This document shows positions 6,700-16,011 of a DNA stretch of 60,396 nt, in pieces. A program made the translations under genes and the position numbers. Every line of letters begins with the position of its first letter. The first letter of the stretch is position 1. This DNA is from JACPFV01 sp038043245 (GTDB taxonomy: Bacteria > Pseudomonadota > Gammaproteobacteria > Nevskiales > Nevskiaceae), in assembly GCA_038043245.1 (NCBI GenBank), contig JBBTCH010000005.1, forward strand, positions 1-60,396, read 5' to 3'. The notes below the pieces were generated by a model that worked only from the letters and a program-made list of their open reading frames with translations, did not search any database and was not told the origin of the DNA.

Positions 6700-7130
6700 G
6701 CACGATGAACGTGGATGAACTGGTTGACACTTTCGAGATGCTCGGCGACTGGGAGGAGCGTTACCGCTACCTGATCGAGATCGGCCGCAAGCTGCCACCG
6801 ATGCCGGAAGCCGAAAAGACCGAGGCGACAAAAGTGCGCGGCTGCATGTCACAGGTGTGGCTGACGCATGAGGTCAATGCAGGCCCGCCACTGACGCTGC
6901 GCTTTCACGGCGATTCCGACGCACACATCGTCAAGGGCCTGATCGCGCTGCTGTTCAAGCTCTGCTCCGGCAAGACGCCGCAGGAGATCCTCGAAACCGA
7001 CATCGGCGCGGTGTTCGGCCAGCTGGGGCTGGAAGACCAGATCACCATGAATCGCCGCAACGGCTTTTATTCGATGGTGGAACGAATCAAAAGTCTGGCT
7101 GCCACGGCTGCGTCATCAGCGTTACCCTAG
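6693..7130 (+). CDS. SufE-like cysteine desulfuration protein
   Basis: The 145-residue protein belongs to the SufE/CsdE family, which accepts persulfide sulfur from a cysteine desulfurase for Fe-S cluster assembly. The family signature with the acceptor cysteine is VRGCMSQVW (Cys51), and LIALLFKLCSGKTP and RRNGFYSMVERI follow. The ATG at 6693 overlaps the toxin stop; the ATG at 6705 is an equally possible start. No sufS or sufBCD is adjacent, so it stands alone here. Read-through from the toxin-antitoxin promoter is possible. Confidence 0.9.
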   Translation: MVSTMNVDELVDTFEMLGDWEERYRYLIEIGRKLPPMPEAEKTEATKVRGCMSQVWLTHEVNAGPPLTLRFHGDSDAHIVKGLIALLFKLCSGKTPQEILETDIGAVFGQLGLEDQITMNRRNGFYSMVERIKSLAATAASSALP

Positions 7131-7157
7131 AATCGCAAACCTATACTGGAGCTGACC

Positions 7158-8123
7158 ATGAGCACTTTTTTCATCGTTCTCGCGATCTTCGCGATCTTCA
7201 CCGTCATCAAGGGCGTCGTGGTCGTGCCGCAGGGCATGGAGTACACCATCGAGCGCTTCGGAAAATATGTGACGACCTATCAGCCCGGCCTGCACGTGAT
7301 GGTCCCGTTCATGTACCGCGTTGCGCGCAAGCTGTCGATGATGGAGCAGGTGCTGGACGTGCCTTCGCAGGAGATCATCACCAAGGACAACGCCATGGTC
7401 GGCGTCGACGGCGTGGTGTTCTACCAGGTGCTCGACGCAGCCAAAGCCGCCTATGAAGTGCAGAGTCTCGAATACGCGATCATGCAGCTGTCGCAGACCA
7501 ATCTGCGCACGGTGATGGGCTCGATGGACCTCGATGAGCTGTTGTCGCAACGCGACCACATCAACACCAAGTTGCTGTCGGTGGTGGACAACGCCACCAC
7601 GCCCTGGGGCATCAAGGTCACGCGCGTCGAGATCAAGGACATCCGTCCGCCGGCGGATCTGGTCGAATCCATGGGTCGGCAGATGAAGGCCGAGCGCGAC
7701 AAGCGCGCCGCGATCCTCGAAGCCGAAGGCGAAAAGCAGTCGCAGGTGCTCAAGGCCGAAGGCGTGCGCCAGTCACAGATCCTCACCGCCGAAGGCGAGA
7801 AGCAGCAGGCGATCCTCGACGCCGAAGGCCGCAAGGAGGCCGCGTTCCGCGACGCCGAGGCGCGCGAGCGTCAGGCTGAAGCGGAAGCCAAGGCGGTATT
7901 GATGGTGAGTCAGGCCATCGCCAAGGGCGATGTGCAGGCGGTGAATTATTTCGTCGCCACCAAATACACCGAAGCGCTGGCACGCATCGCCACCAGCCCG
8001 AACCAGAAACTGGTGATGATGCCGCTGGAAGCCAGCAGCCTGATCGGCGCCATCGGCGGCATCGCCGAGCTGGCGAAAAATGCCGGTGTGACCATGTCGG
8101 TAACACCCAAAACAGCAGCTTGA
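7158..8123 (+). CDS. qmcA: SPFH-domain membrane protease accessory protein (QmcA-like)
   Basis: The 321-residue protein is a stomatin/prohibitin-family protein. It has an N-terminal transmembrane helix (residues 1-22) and a SPFH domain (VPQGMEYTIERFGKY through VEIKDIRPP). A long Ala/Glu-rich coiled coil with repeated AEGEKQ units spans about 175-240. Such proteins form large membrane rings that scaffold proteases. GGAG lies six bases before the ATG. The nfeD-like gene follows 15 bp downstream, the standard qmcA-nfeD partnership. Confidence 0.95.
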   Translation: MSTFFIVLAIFAIFTVIKGVVVVPQGMEYTIERFGKYVTTYQPGLHVMVPFMYRVARKLSMMEQVLDVPSQEIITKDNAMVGVDGVVFYQVLDAAKAAYEVQSLEYAIMQLSQTNLRTVMGSMDLDELLSQRDHINTKLLSVVDNATTPWGIKVTRVEIKDIRPPADLVESMGRQMKAERDKRAAILEAEGEKQSQVLKAEGVRQSQILTAEGEKQQAILDAEGRKEAAFRDAEARERQAEAEAKAVLMVSQAIAKGDVQAVNYFVATKYTEALARIATSPNQKLVMMPLEASSLIGAIGGIAELAKNAGVTMSVTPKTAA

Positions 8124-8138
8124 GGCGGAGGATCAGCC

Positions 8139-8579
8139 ATGGCGATTGAACATCTGCAGTTCTGGCACTGGTGGCTGCTGGCGCTGAGCCTGCTGATCCT
8201 GGAACTGACCGCGGCCGGCACGTTCTACCTGCTGTGGGTGGCGTTCGCGGCGGCGGTCGTCGGCGGCGTGATGCTGGTGGCGTCGCCCTCGTGGGAAGTG
8301 CAGTTCGGGCTGTTCGCGGCGCTGTCGATGATCAGCGTCTGGCTGTGGCATCGCTACCGCCCCGCGCAGAAGCCCAGCGACCAGCCGACGCTGAACCGCC
8401 GCGGCGATTCCTACGTCGGACGCGTCTTCACGCTGGACACGCCAATCATCAACGGTATCGGCAAGCTGCACGTGGACGATACCCAGTGGCGCATCGCCGG
8501 CGACGACGTCGCGGCTGGAGCCAAGGTACGCGTGATCGGCGTCGAGGGCTCGACGCTGAAGGTGGAGAAAGCGAATTAA
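8139..8579 (+). CDS. NfeD-family membrane protein (YbbJ-like)
   Basis: The 146-residue protein has two or three transmembrane segments in residues 10-75. A C-terminal OB-fold follows (RRGDSYVGRVFTL, then GAKVRVIGVEGSTLKVE), as in the short NfeD1b/YbbJ partners of SPFH proteins. It is probably co-translated with qmcA, since GGAGG precedes its ATG and the intergenic gap is 15 bp. The two proteins are thought to act together in membrane protein quality control. Confidence 0.92.
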   Translation: MAIEHLQFWHWWLLALSLLILELTAAGTFYLLWVAFAAAVVGGVMLVASPSWEVQFGLFAALSMISVWLWHRYRPAQKPSDQPTLNRRGDSYVGRVFTLDTPIINGIGKLHVDDTQWRIAGDDVAAGAKVRVIGVEGSTLKVEKAN

Positions 8580-8673
8580 CGAAGCGGGATATTCGGGGCC
8601 GGAGCGGCGCAAGGGCCACGACCGTCGCGGGACCGACCACCGCATTCCCCTGCGCCAGCCGCTGGCGTGGCCG

Positions 8674-9339
8674 ATGTTCAGCGGCGCCGAAAACCTTTAT
8701 ACGTTCGGCGAAGAAATCGCCCATGCCAGCACGCATGGCCTCGGCGCGCTGGCGGCCATCGTCGGCCTCGTGGTGCTGGTGGTGCGCGCAGCGCTCTACG
8801 GCAACACCTGGCATATCGTCGCCAGCAGCATTTTCGGCAGCACGCTGGTGCTGATGTACACCGCCTCGACGCTGTATCACGCGATTCCGCTGCCGGGCGC
8901 CAAGCGCGTGCTGCGCGTGCTCGACCACTCGCTGATCTATTTCCTGATTGCCGGCAGCTATACCCCGTTCACGCTGGTGACGCTGCATGGGCCGTGGGGA
9001 TGGGGCCTGTTCACGTTCACCTGGGGGCTGGCGCTGATCGGCGTCGCCTTCAAGGTGTTCACCACCGGTCGTTACGAAAAACTGTCGCTGATGATCTATC
9101 TCGGCATGGGCTGGTGCGCGCTGGTGGCGATCAAGCCGCTGCTGCAAACCCTGCCTTCCGGCGGCCTGGCGTTATTGCTGGCCGGCGGGCTGACCTACAG
9201 CGGCGGCGTCACGTTCTATCTGTGGGACCGGCTGCGCTATCACCACGCCATCTGGCACCTGTTCGTGCTGGCCGGCAGCGTGCTGCACTACTTCGCGATC
9301 TACTACTACGTGATCCCGGGGCCGCCGGCGGTTTCCTAG
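8674..9339 (+). CDS. Hemolysin III / PAQR-family membrane protein
   Basis: The 221-residue protein has seven predicted membrane spans and the PAQR metal-site motifs: EEIAHASTHG near the start, STLYH, LDHSLIYFLIAGSYTPF and HAIWHLFVLAG near the end. The conserved Ser, Asp and His residues are thought to bind zinc. No Shine-Dalgarno precedes the ATG at 8674. The frame stays open upstream to 8560 and would encode SGPERRKGHDRR, a charged motif common in proteobacterial N-termini, but no standard start codon is available there. Confidence 0.88.
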   Translation: MFSGAENLYTFGEEIAHASTHGLGALAAIVGLVVLVVRAALYGNTWHIVASSIFGSTLVLMYTASTLYHAIPLPGAKRVLRVLDHSLIYFLIAGSYTPFTLVTLHGPWGWGLFTFTWGLALIGVAFKVFTTGRYEKLSLMIYLGMGWCALVAIKPLLQTLPSGGLALLLAGGLTYSGGVTFYLWDRLRYHHAIWHLFVLAGSVLHYFAIYYYVIPGPPAVS

Positions 9340-9341
9340 GC

Positions 9342-9358
9342 CCGGCGCAATGCGCCGG
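9342..9358. terminator. Stem-loop between convergent genes
   Basis: CCGGCGC-AAT-GCGCCGG forms a 7-bp GC-rich hairpin in the 28-bp gap between two convergent genes. No T-run follows on either strand, so termination activity is a guess from position. Confidence 0.35.
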
Positions 9359-9367
9359 ACGGAACAC

Positions 9368-10012
9368 CTAGTCCAGCGGCAGGTGGTGAATTTTCACGCC
9401 GGTATCGTCTCGCTGCGCCAGTTGCAGCATCGCCTCGGCCACGGCGTCGGCGTGAATCGGCCGGTATTTTTTCAACGGGCCGTCGAGCAGCCGTGACAGC
9501 AATGGCAACAGTTTCTGCGCCAGCCATTCGGCGGGCCGGAACTCGGCGCGGTCGCCGAGCAGCAGCGAAGGACGCAGGATATGCACGCTGTCCAGCCCCG
9601 CCTCGCCGACCGCCTGCTCCATCCGCGCCTTGACGCGCGAATAGAACGACGGCGAGCGCATTGAGCTGCCGGCGGCCGATACCACCAGGAATCTTTTCGC
9701 GCCGGCTTTCTTCGCCGCGCGAGCCAGATCCACCACCATGTGGTAGTCCACGCGCTCGAACGCCGCCTTGCTGCCGGCGCGGCGCAGGGTGGTGCCGAGA
9801 CAGCAAAACACGTCATCGGCCGCCAGTTGCGCGCCGAGTTTTTCGAGGTCGGAAAAATCGCTGAGGATGAAGTGCAGCTTGGGCGGGCGCGCCGCCGGCA
9901 GCGTGCGGCCGAGCACCTTCACCTGCGCGTAGTCGTCGCTGGCCAGCAGTTTTTCCAGGAGGCTGCGCCCAACGAGGCCAGTGGCGCCGGCGATCAATGC
10001 GGTCTTCGACAT
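9368..10012 (-). CDS. Atypical short-chain dehydrogenase (NmrA/HTATIP2-like NAD(P)-binding protein)
   Basis: The 214-residue protein has a Rossmann start (TALIAGATGLVGRSLLEKLL) with a GxxGxxG motif. Further blocks typical of the atypical SDR5/HTATIP2 group are DDVFCCLGTTLRRAGSKAAF, FLVVSAAGSSMRS, and SVHILRPSLLLG. The YxxxK region (FYSRVKARME) keeps Tyr and Lys. The substrate is unknown. It is convergent with the hemolysin-III gene and divergent from the HIT gene, whose GTG start lies 38 bp away. Confidence 0.88.
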   Translation of the reverse strand: MSKTALIAGATGLVGRSLLEKLLASDDYAQVKVLGRTLPAARPPKLHFILSDFSDLEKLGAQLAADDVFCCLGTTLRRAGSKAAFERVDYHMVVDLARAAKKAGAKRFLVVSAAGSSMRSPSFYSRVKARMEQAVGEAGLDSVHILRPSLLLGDRAEFRPAEWLAQKLLPLLSRLLDGPLKKYRPIHADAVAEAMLQLAQRDDTGVKIHHLPLD

Positions 10013-10049
10013 GTTTACAGGGCCCGTAAAAGGGGCGAGAGTTTACTCC

Positions 10050-10460
10050 GTGTTCACCCTGCATCCACAACTGGCGAAGGACTGTTTCGTGCTCGGCGAT
10101 GGGCCGCTGTGTCGCCTGTTGCTGATGAACGACGCCCACTACCCGTGGACGATCCTGGTGCCGCGACGCGACGGCATCCGCGAGGTCCACGAGCTGACCG
10201 ACGCCGACCGCCGCCAGCTCTGGGACGAATCCGCCCTGCTCTCGCGCGCGCTGATGAAAACCTTTGGCGGCGACAAACTGAATATCGCGGCGCTCGGCAA
10301 CGTGGTGCCGCAACTGCATGTGCATCACATCGTGCGTTTCAAAACCGACCCGGCGTGGCCGGCGCCGGTGTGGGGCAAGCTGCCGCCGCAGCCTTACACC
10401 GAGACCGAGCGGGGCAAGCGGATAGACTTGCTCCTGAAAACCCTGCCAAAGCTCGCATGA
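10050..10460 (+). CDS. HIT-family nucleotide-binding hydrolase
   Basis: The 136-residue protein has the histidine triad PQLHVHHIVRF (His90, 92 and 93), preceded by WTILVPRRDGIREVHEL. HIT proteins hydrolyse or transfer nucleoside phosphates. The GTG at 10050 gives the usual short N-terminus FTLHPQLAKDC and has AGGGGCGAG about ten bases upstream; longer in-frame starts would overlap the divergent gene. It overlaps the following lipoprotein gene by four bases. Confidence 0.88.
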   Translation: MFTLHPQLAKDCFVLGDGPLCRLLLMNDAHYPWTILVPRRDGIREVHELTDADRRQLWDESALLSRALMKTFGGDKLNIAALGNVVPQLHVHHIVRFKTDPAWPAPVWGKLPPQPYTETERGKRIDLLLKTLPKLA

Positions 10461-11203
10461 TGAAAGCACGTTTCATAGTCATCGTCTCGCTATGCGCGGC
10501 TGTATGTGGCTGCGGTACGGTGGTGAGGAATCTGTATGGCCCGCATCACACGGTTCGCGATAGCCACACCTCGCGTGATGCGCCCGCTTCCGCTCACGTC
10601 CCCTCCCAGGGCAAGGCCATGCTGGTGGCGTCGCTGACGGCTGAAAATCTGGATTTTCACCGCCGCGCCCTCGTCTCGCTGCCGATTTACAAGGGCGACG
10701 GTCGCAAGAACGAACCGATTGTGTTGCGCATCAGCAACGGCATCCCGCAGCCAGAGTCCGGCCGCAAGAGCGATTTCCCAGATGTACAGGGCAAGCTGTT
10801 TTCAATTGAACTGGCGCCGGGGGCCTATCAGTTGTGGCCGTTCGTGGCGTACGACCAGGAATATTTCGTGTCCTTGAGCAAGGCGTCGTATTGGGGCTTC
10901 ACCCTGCAACCCGGCGAGGTGCTTTATCTCGGCAATTTCCATTTTGGGCTCGTCGAAGGTCAGCACCTGTTCAGCAATCTTGGCGGCCCTCCCAATATCG
11001 AGAAAGTGAAATTCGAGTTGCGCGAGCAGTTTGAACGGGACTCGCAAGTGCTGTTGAGGCGTTATCCCGCGCTGCAAGCCAGCTCGATCAACCGGAATGG
11101 CCCCAAAGCCCTGTCCTGGAGCGCTGCGAAACAAATAAACGACACCACCAAGTCGCAAAGACTGCCTTTCCCCGGCGGGGGCATCCTGGGAGGGCCGTTT
11201 TAG
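10457..11203 (+). CDS. Putative lipoprotein, function unknown
   Basis: The 248-residue protein starts with a signal sequence (MMKARFIVIVSLCAAVCGCG). It ends in a plausible lipobox (VCGC), so it is probably a lipid-anchored envelope protein. The mature part is mostly beta-strand-like (LFSIELAPGAYQLWPF, GFTLQPGEVLYLGNFHF), reminiscent of small DUF2846-like lipoproteins, but I cannot assign a family firmly. The start ATGATG overlaps the HIT stop codon. Confidence 0.75.
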   Translation: MMKARFIVIVSLCAAVCGCGTVVRNLYGPHHTVRDSHTSRDAPASAHVPSQGKAMLVASLTAENLDFHRRALVSLPIYKGDGRKNEPIVLRISNGIPQPESGRKSDFPDVQGKLFSIELAPGAYQLWPFVAYDQEYFVSLSKASYWGFTLQPGEVLYLGNFHFGLVEGQHLFSNLGGPPNIEKVKFELREQFERDSQVLLRRYPALQASSINRNGPKALSWSAAKQINDTTKSQRLPFPGGGILGGPF

Positions 11204-11205
11204 TG

Positions 11206-11260
11206 ACACCCGCCTAGCGCCGTTTTGAGAGCCTGTCGAGGGATGGGTGGCGGGTTTTTT
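11206..11260 (+). terminator. Possible rho-independent terminator
   Basis: CCCGCC (11209-11214) can pair with GGCGGG (11249-11254), which is followed by TTTTTT. The loop of ~34 bases is long, so this is only a candidate. It separates the lipoprotein gene from the cytochrome cluster. Confidence 0.38.
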
Positions 11261-11312
11261 GGCAGCGGCGCTAGACTGCGGTCATAACAAGTCTATCGAC
11301 AAGGGGGAGTCC

Positions 11313-13694
11313 ATGAAAAAGCTCGCACTCGTTGCACTGCTGGTGTCGCCGCTGGTTCTCGTCGCTTCGATCCAGACCGCGCCGCTGGGCGAAAACGCGT
11401 CGGCCGCCAACGACTACTGGCCGGAGTGGGGCAAGCATCCGGTTCCGAACACGCCCTACACCGCGACCTTCCGTTCGGTGGGGCTCGATGATCTGAAAGC
11501 GCGTGGCCGCGTCACCGGCATCTGGGAAGGCTCGCCGCAGGTGCAGCAGAACCGCGCGATGTACGACGCCCAGTTCTACGCCACGCTGGCCTCGAAAAAA
11601 GTCTGGAAGAACGGCAGCAGTCCCTATACCCACAAATTCCAGGATCCGATCACCTGGGACATCGTGCCGATCCCGCAATCACCGCCGCCTGCTTGCGACC
11701 AGCCGCAACCCACCGGTTATGACGCCGAGAGCTGCCGCTACGTCAACAATCTGTTCAAGGATCTGGAGAAAAAAGACCCGGCAGCGGCGAAGCGCGCACG
11801 CGAAAGCGCGCGCCGTGGCCGCGACGTCTGGTTCAAGGGCACCTTCGGCAACCAGGACGAGGAATATCTGCACTTGGCGCGCACCGTCGGCGCCGAGAAC
11901 GTCTGGTATCCGTGGATGGACACGCGCACGCGCAAGGAACGCTTCACCAAGTGGGGCATGATCAACGACCCCGACTGCACGCAAGGCGATGCCAGTACGA
12001 ATTGGTACGACCGCTGCCCCGACCCGCATTCCTCCGGCGTGCTTGGCTACCGCAAATATCTCGCCGACCCGACGCCGGATTTCGATCCCGCCAAGTCGCC
12101 GTACCGCGAAGACGAGCTGAAGAAGAACCTGCGTTACGTGCTCGGCGGCCCCTGTGTGCAGTGCCACGTGGCCTTCGACCCGACCAACCCGCCCAAGGAC
12201 CCGAACGCGCCGAAGTGGGAGAACATCCACGCCACCATCGGCCATCAATACACCACGCAGCCGCTGCAATACGTGATGGGCGTGCCGGATGACAACTTCG
12301 CCAAGCAGGTGCTGATGAACGGGCACCGCACCGGCACGATTGATACCTCGGTGGTCGCCAGCGACTTCCAGCACAACCCGGGCACGCAGAACAACATCAT
12401 GGATTTCGCCAACAAGCGCGTGTTCATGGAAGAGATGAAGCACCCGATTACCGGCGAGCTGAAGAAGGCACCGACCCTGCACGTGCTCAAAGGCGGTGAG
12501 GACAGCGTCGGCGACGTGCTCGCGCTGATCCGCGTCTACGTCAACATCGGCATGTGCACCGAGGAATGCTGGACGCCGAACTTCCCCAAACCCGGCTCGT
12601 TCTTCGGAGAGAAGGCGAAGCAGCAGCCGTTCTCCATCGAGCAGTGCGCACGCGACTGCGAGGCCTGGAACCATGCCGACGCCAAGATGCCCGAGCTCGG
12701 CCTGTTCCTGATGACCGGCGGACCGACCTATCTGCTGAAAGCCACCGATGTGGACGGCACGCCGGGCAAGAAACACATTGATCTGGCGCAGGTACCGGCC
12801 GGCCGCAAGATCTTCGCCAAGGAATGCGCCGGTTGCCACAGCTCCAAGTTCGCGCCGGACAACATCCGCGCCGACAAGGAGGCGCTGGCACGGTTCTACG
12901 AAGGCCATGTCTTCGGCAGCGAGGAATTCTGGGCCTACGAATTCAGCGAGGCCGAGCGCAACAGCGCCGAGTTCAAGGCCAAGTACCTGACGCCCGCGGG
13001 CCGGCCGAAACAGTTCGCGCAGGACGGATTCTTCGGTCAGGACTGGCTGGCCAACGACGAACCGGTGCCGTTCAACATCGTCGGCACCAACATGTGCCGC
13101 GCCATGCACGACAACCACAACTCCGGCCACATCTGGGAGGAGTTCTCCTCCGAGACCTACAAGCAGCGGCCGTCGCCGGGCTCAGTGGCCAAGGTCGTCA
13201 ACCGCATGGTGCCGGGTGTCGGCGGCATCACGATGGGCGAGAAGAAGATCGAGGGCGGGCCGGGCTATCTGCGCAACTTCTCGCTGCTCTCGGCCTGGGC
13301 GACCGCGCCGTTCCTGCACAACAATGCCGTTGGTGAACTGACCTATCTCAAGGACGGCACTATTGATTACACCGTCGCCGGCCGCGTCAAACAGTTCGAG
13401 ATGGCGTTCGACGAGTTGATGACGTCGGACAACCCCAACGATCCGGTGCACCGCACGCCGAAGACCGGCGTCACCAGCGCCGACATCAAGCTGGCGCCGC
13501 GTGAAGACGGGCAGGGCTTCATCAAGCTGCCGGTGCCGAAGGGCACGCCGATCGCGCAATTTGCGAGCAGCGACCCGCACTCACCGCTGTTCATGAAGTG
13601 CGACGACCTGATCGAGAACAAGGGCCATCAGTTCGGCGTCGCCCTCTCGAAGGACGAGAAACTGGCGCTGCGGGAGTTCTTGAAGTTGATGTAA
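11313..13694 (+). CDS. Large periplasmic diheme c-type cytochrome (BCCP/MauG/RoxA-like)
   Basis: The 793-residue exported protein (signal peptide ~1-32) has two heme c sites, CVQCH at about 281 and CAGCH at about 505. The C-terminal block WATAPFLHNNAVGEL resembles the PFLHNGSV motif of diheme peroxidases, MauG-type enzymes and the rubber oxygenase RoxA. The heme spacing (~224 residues) is near that of RoxA, but the protein is longer and the substrate is unknown. The ATG at 11313 is chosen because GGGGGAG precedes it and the signal peptide starts there. It is the first gene of a long same-strand cluster, with the next start 11 bp downstream. Confidence 0.85.
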   Translation: MKKLALVALLVSPLVLVASIQTAPLGENASAANDYWPEWGKHPVPNTPYTATFRSVGLDDLKARGRVTGIWEGSPQVQQNRAMYDAQFYATLASKKVWKNGSSPYTHKFQDPITWDIVPIPQSPPPACDQPQPTGYDAESCRYVNNLFKDLEKKDPAAAKRARESARRGRDVWFKGTFGNQDEEYLHLARTVGAENVWYPWMDTRTRKERFTKWGMINDPDCTQGDASTNWYDRCPDPHSSGVLGYRKYLADPTPDFDPAKSPYREDELKKNLRYVLGGPCVQCHVAFDPTNPPKDPNAPKWENIHATIGHQYTTQPLQYVMGVPDDNFAKQVLMNGHRTGTIDTSVVASDFQHNPGTQNNIMDFANKRVFMEEMKHPITGELKKAPTLHVLKGGEDSVGDVLALIRVYVNIGMCTEECWTPNFPKPGSFFGEKAKQQPFSIEQCARDCEAWNHADAKMPELGLFLMTGGPTYLLKATDVDGTPGKKHIDLAQVPAGRKIFAKECAGCHSSKFAPDNIRADKEALARFYEGHVFGSEEFWAYEFSEAERNSAEFKAKYLTPAGRPKQFAQDGFFGQDWLANDEPVPFNIVGTNMCRAMHDNHNSGHIWEEFSSETYKQRPSPGSVAKVVNRMVPGVGGITMGEKKIEGGPGYLRNFSLLSAWATAPFLHNNAVGELTYLKDGTIDYTVAGRVKQFEMAFDELMTSDNPNDPVHRTPKTGVTSADIKLAPREDGQGFIKLPVPKGTPIAQFASSDPHSPLFMKCDDLIENKGHQFGVALSKDEKLALREFLKLM

Positions 13695-13704
13695 GGGGGA
13701 AGCC

Positions 13705-14349
13705 ATGTTCGTCGGTCACTACAGCGCGGGGATCGCGCTCAAAGCGGCAAAACCGCAAATCCCCTTGTGGGTATTGTTCGTGGCGGTGCAGGCGGTAGAC
13801 ATCGGTTGGGGCACGCTGATGCTGCTGGGCGTCGAGAAGGCGAACTTCGTGCCAGGCCTCATGAAGGCCTTTCCACTTGATCTTTACTACATGCCGTACA
13901 CGCATAGCCTGACGGCGGGCCTGATCTGGGCGCTGGCCTGCGCCGCGCTGTATTTCTTCTGGCGCAAGCGCGATGGTGTTGGCGCGGCTGCGGTCATCGG
14001 GCTGGCCGTGCTGTCGCACTGGTTCCTTGATTTGCCGATGCACGCACCCGATCTGCCGCTCTACGGCAACACGCTCAAGCAGGGCTGGGGATTGTGGAAT
14101 TACCCGCTGGCGGCGGTGGCGCTGGAACTGGGCCTGCTCGCTGGCTCTATTGCCTTGTATGGACGCGCATGCCCGGAGCATCAAGCGCGCGCGTGGAAAC
14201 TCGGTGGAATCATGGCGCTGATTCAGCTCGGCAATACCTTCGGCCCGTTGCCGCCCTCGGCGCTCGCCGTGGCGGCCTCGGCGCTGGTCGCCTATGCCCT
14301 GTTCGCCTGGGGCGCGCGCTGGGTCGAACAAAAACCCGCCGCGCAATGA
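13705..14349 (+). CDS. Polytopic membrane protein, YdjM-like metal-dependent hydrolase family
   Basis: The 214-residue protein begins with FVGHYSAGIALK, characteristic of membrane-bound metal-dependent hydrolase (YdjM-like) proteins. The hydrophobic spans contain further candidate ligands (MPYTHSLTAGL, LSHWFLDLPMHAPDLP). About six membrane helices are predicted. Its biochemical activity is unknown. It lies between two cytochrome genes with an 11-bp gap upstream and a 4-bp ATGA overlap downstream, so it is probably part of the same pathway. Confidence 0.8.
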   Translation: MFVGHYSAGIALKAAKPQIPLWVLFVAVQAVDIGWGTLMLLGVEKANFVPGLMKAFPLDLYYMPYTHSLTAGLIWALACAALYFFWRKRDGVGAAAVIGLAVLSHWFLDLPMHAPDLPLYGNTLKQGWGLWNYPLAAVALELGLLAGSIALYGRACPEHQARAWKLGGIMALIQLGNTFGPLPPSALAVAASALVAYALFAWGARWVEQKPAAQ

Positions 14350-16004
14350 AGTGCAGCGCGTGCGTGGCAGCGATCGTCGTCCTGCTCACAGCCTGCGGCC
14401 CACCCGACACGGGCGTTTCCGTCGCCGAGCGCGCGAAACAATCCTCGGCAGCGAGCGGCGCGGTCTCGGCAAGAACCATCTCTGACGACGACCTGCCGCC
14501 CGAAGGCACGCGCTCGCTGTTCGACCACCTGCTGGCGCAGAACGACGGCCTTCCCTATCCGTTTGCAAAACTGATCGCGCTGATCCAGCGCCAGGACCCG
14601 CAGGGCAAACCGCCGGTGTCGCTGATGATCCCGATGGGGCGTTCGCTGCTCAAGGCTTCAGCGGATTTCGCGCATCCGCGCGTACTGGTGGCGGCGGATT
14701 TCCATGCGCCCGACAACGATGCCTCGCTGGGCTTCGCGCCGCGCGGCCAGTTGTTTCTCGGTTTCGTCGAGAACGCACACGAGATTGAGGTCGTCAGTTA
14801 CAACGAGGCCGCCGGTCGATACGAATTCCAGCTGGTGCAGAACTACTGCGAAGGCTGCGTGCCGCGCATCGTTTACGCGCGCCGCACCATCTGCACGACG
14901 TGTCACCAGGGCGGCACGCCGATCTTTCCGCAGCGGCCGTGGAGCGAAACCAACGGTCAGCCGGAGATTGCAGCCGAGATCGTTGCGGCACGCGGCGCCG
15001 AACCTTATCTCGCGCTGCCGGTGGTCAATCCGCTGTCGGCGCCCGAGCGATTCGACGAGCTGACCGACACCGGCGCGTTCCGCGTCGCGGCACAGCGCGC
15101 ATGGCTGGATTCGTGCAGCAATGCCGCCTGCCGGCGGCAGATGCTGAAGGTCGCGCTGAAGTTCGGCCTCAATCCCGGCGGCTTCGATGCCGAAGATACT
15201 GAGGCGAAGAAGTTGCGGGAACTGCAGGCCGGTTCGATCTCGGTCCCGGAATCCGACATCCGCAACCGCGACCCGTTGGCCGAGCAGCGCGGCATCAAGG
15301 GCTTCTTCCGCATGCTGTTCACGCGCAAGTCCACCGAACCGGGCGCAAAAGACAACGAAGACCTTGAAGCCTTTGACCGGCTGCCCAAGCTGCCCGCCGA
15401 CCTCGACCCGGTCGCGTCACGACCACCGAAGAAAGTCCTGAGCGCGGGCGATCTGGATGGCGCGTTCGCGCTGGCGCAGTTTTTCACCGAGTCCGATTTC
15501 AAGCGGCTCGATGCCGCAGCCGATTATCAGTGGCCGAAACTCGTGACGAGAGTGGATCGCCTGCCGGATGACTTCTTCAAACCGGCGCCTTTCGTCCGCG
15601 TGAGAACCCTGCAGGCCTTGCTGGGCAAGGTCGATTACTGCTGTCTCGATGTTTCGGAGATGTCGCCGCCGATTGCCGCCGGCGTGCCGCCACTGGCCTT
15701 GGTCGAAAACTCGCCGCTGAAGAATTTCGAGGCCTATTGCTTCGCCTGTCATCGCGGCAACCCGGCCAAGCGCCTGAACTTCATGGACGGCAAAACCGAG
15801 GACGAAGTGCTGGCGAACATCAGGGACAAGGGCGAAATCCGTGACGCACTGGACTGGCCGCGTTATCGCGGCACCGACAAGGAATCCAAGCTGATGCCGC
15901 CGTCCGATTCGCACCAACATGCGGCGCTGGAACGGGATTTGGCGCAAAATCCAAAACTACTGGACGATATGCGCAGCCAGGTGCCCGGGCTGTTCGATTT
16001 TTAA
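14346..16004 (+). CDS. Diheme cytochrome c lipoprotein
   Basis: The 552-residue protein has a signal sequence with lipobox LTAC (Cys17), so it is probably outer- or inner-membrane anchored in the periplasm. It carries two heme motifs, CTTCH (~183) and CFACH (~465), with additional paired cysteines (CEGC, CSNAAC, YCCLD). I do not recognise the family. It overlaps the preceding gene by four bases. It may be an electron partner for the large diheme enzyme upstream. The gene ends just before a REP-like element that carries the next start codon. Confidence 0.82.
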   Translation: MKCSACVAAIVVLLTACGPPDTGVSVAERAKQSSAASGAVSARTISDDDLPPEGTRSLFDHLLAQNDGLPYPFAKLIALIQRQDPQGKPPVSLMIPMGRSLLKASADFAHPRVLVAADFHAPDNDASLGFAPRGQLFLGFVENAHEIEVVSYNEAAGRYEFQLVQNYCEGCVPRIVYARRTICTTCHQGGTPIFPQRPWSETNGQPEIAAEIVAARGAEPYLALPVVNPLSAPERFDELTDTGAFRVAAQRAWLDSCSNAACRRQMLKVALKFGLNPGGFDAEDTEAKKLRELQAGSISVPESDIRNRDPLAEQRGIKGFFRMLFTRKSTEPGAKDNEDLEAFDRLPKLPADLDPVASRPPKKVLSAGDLDGAFALAQFFTESDFKRLDAAADYQWPKLVTRVDRLPDDFFKPAPFVRVRTLQALLGKVDYCCLDVSEMSPPIAAGVPPLALVENSPLKNFEAYCFACHRGNPAKRLNFMDGKTEDEVLANIRDKGEIRDALDWPRYRGTDKESKLMPPSDSHQHAALERDLAQNPKLLDDMRSQVPGLFDF

Positions 16005-16011
16005 TTTTTTT

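Noticed and set aside
11679..13130. Minus-strand open frame of about 483 codons
   Set aside because: Antisense to the diheme cytochrome with intact CxxCH motifs.
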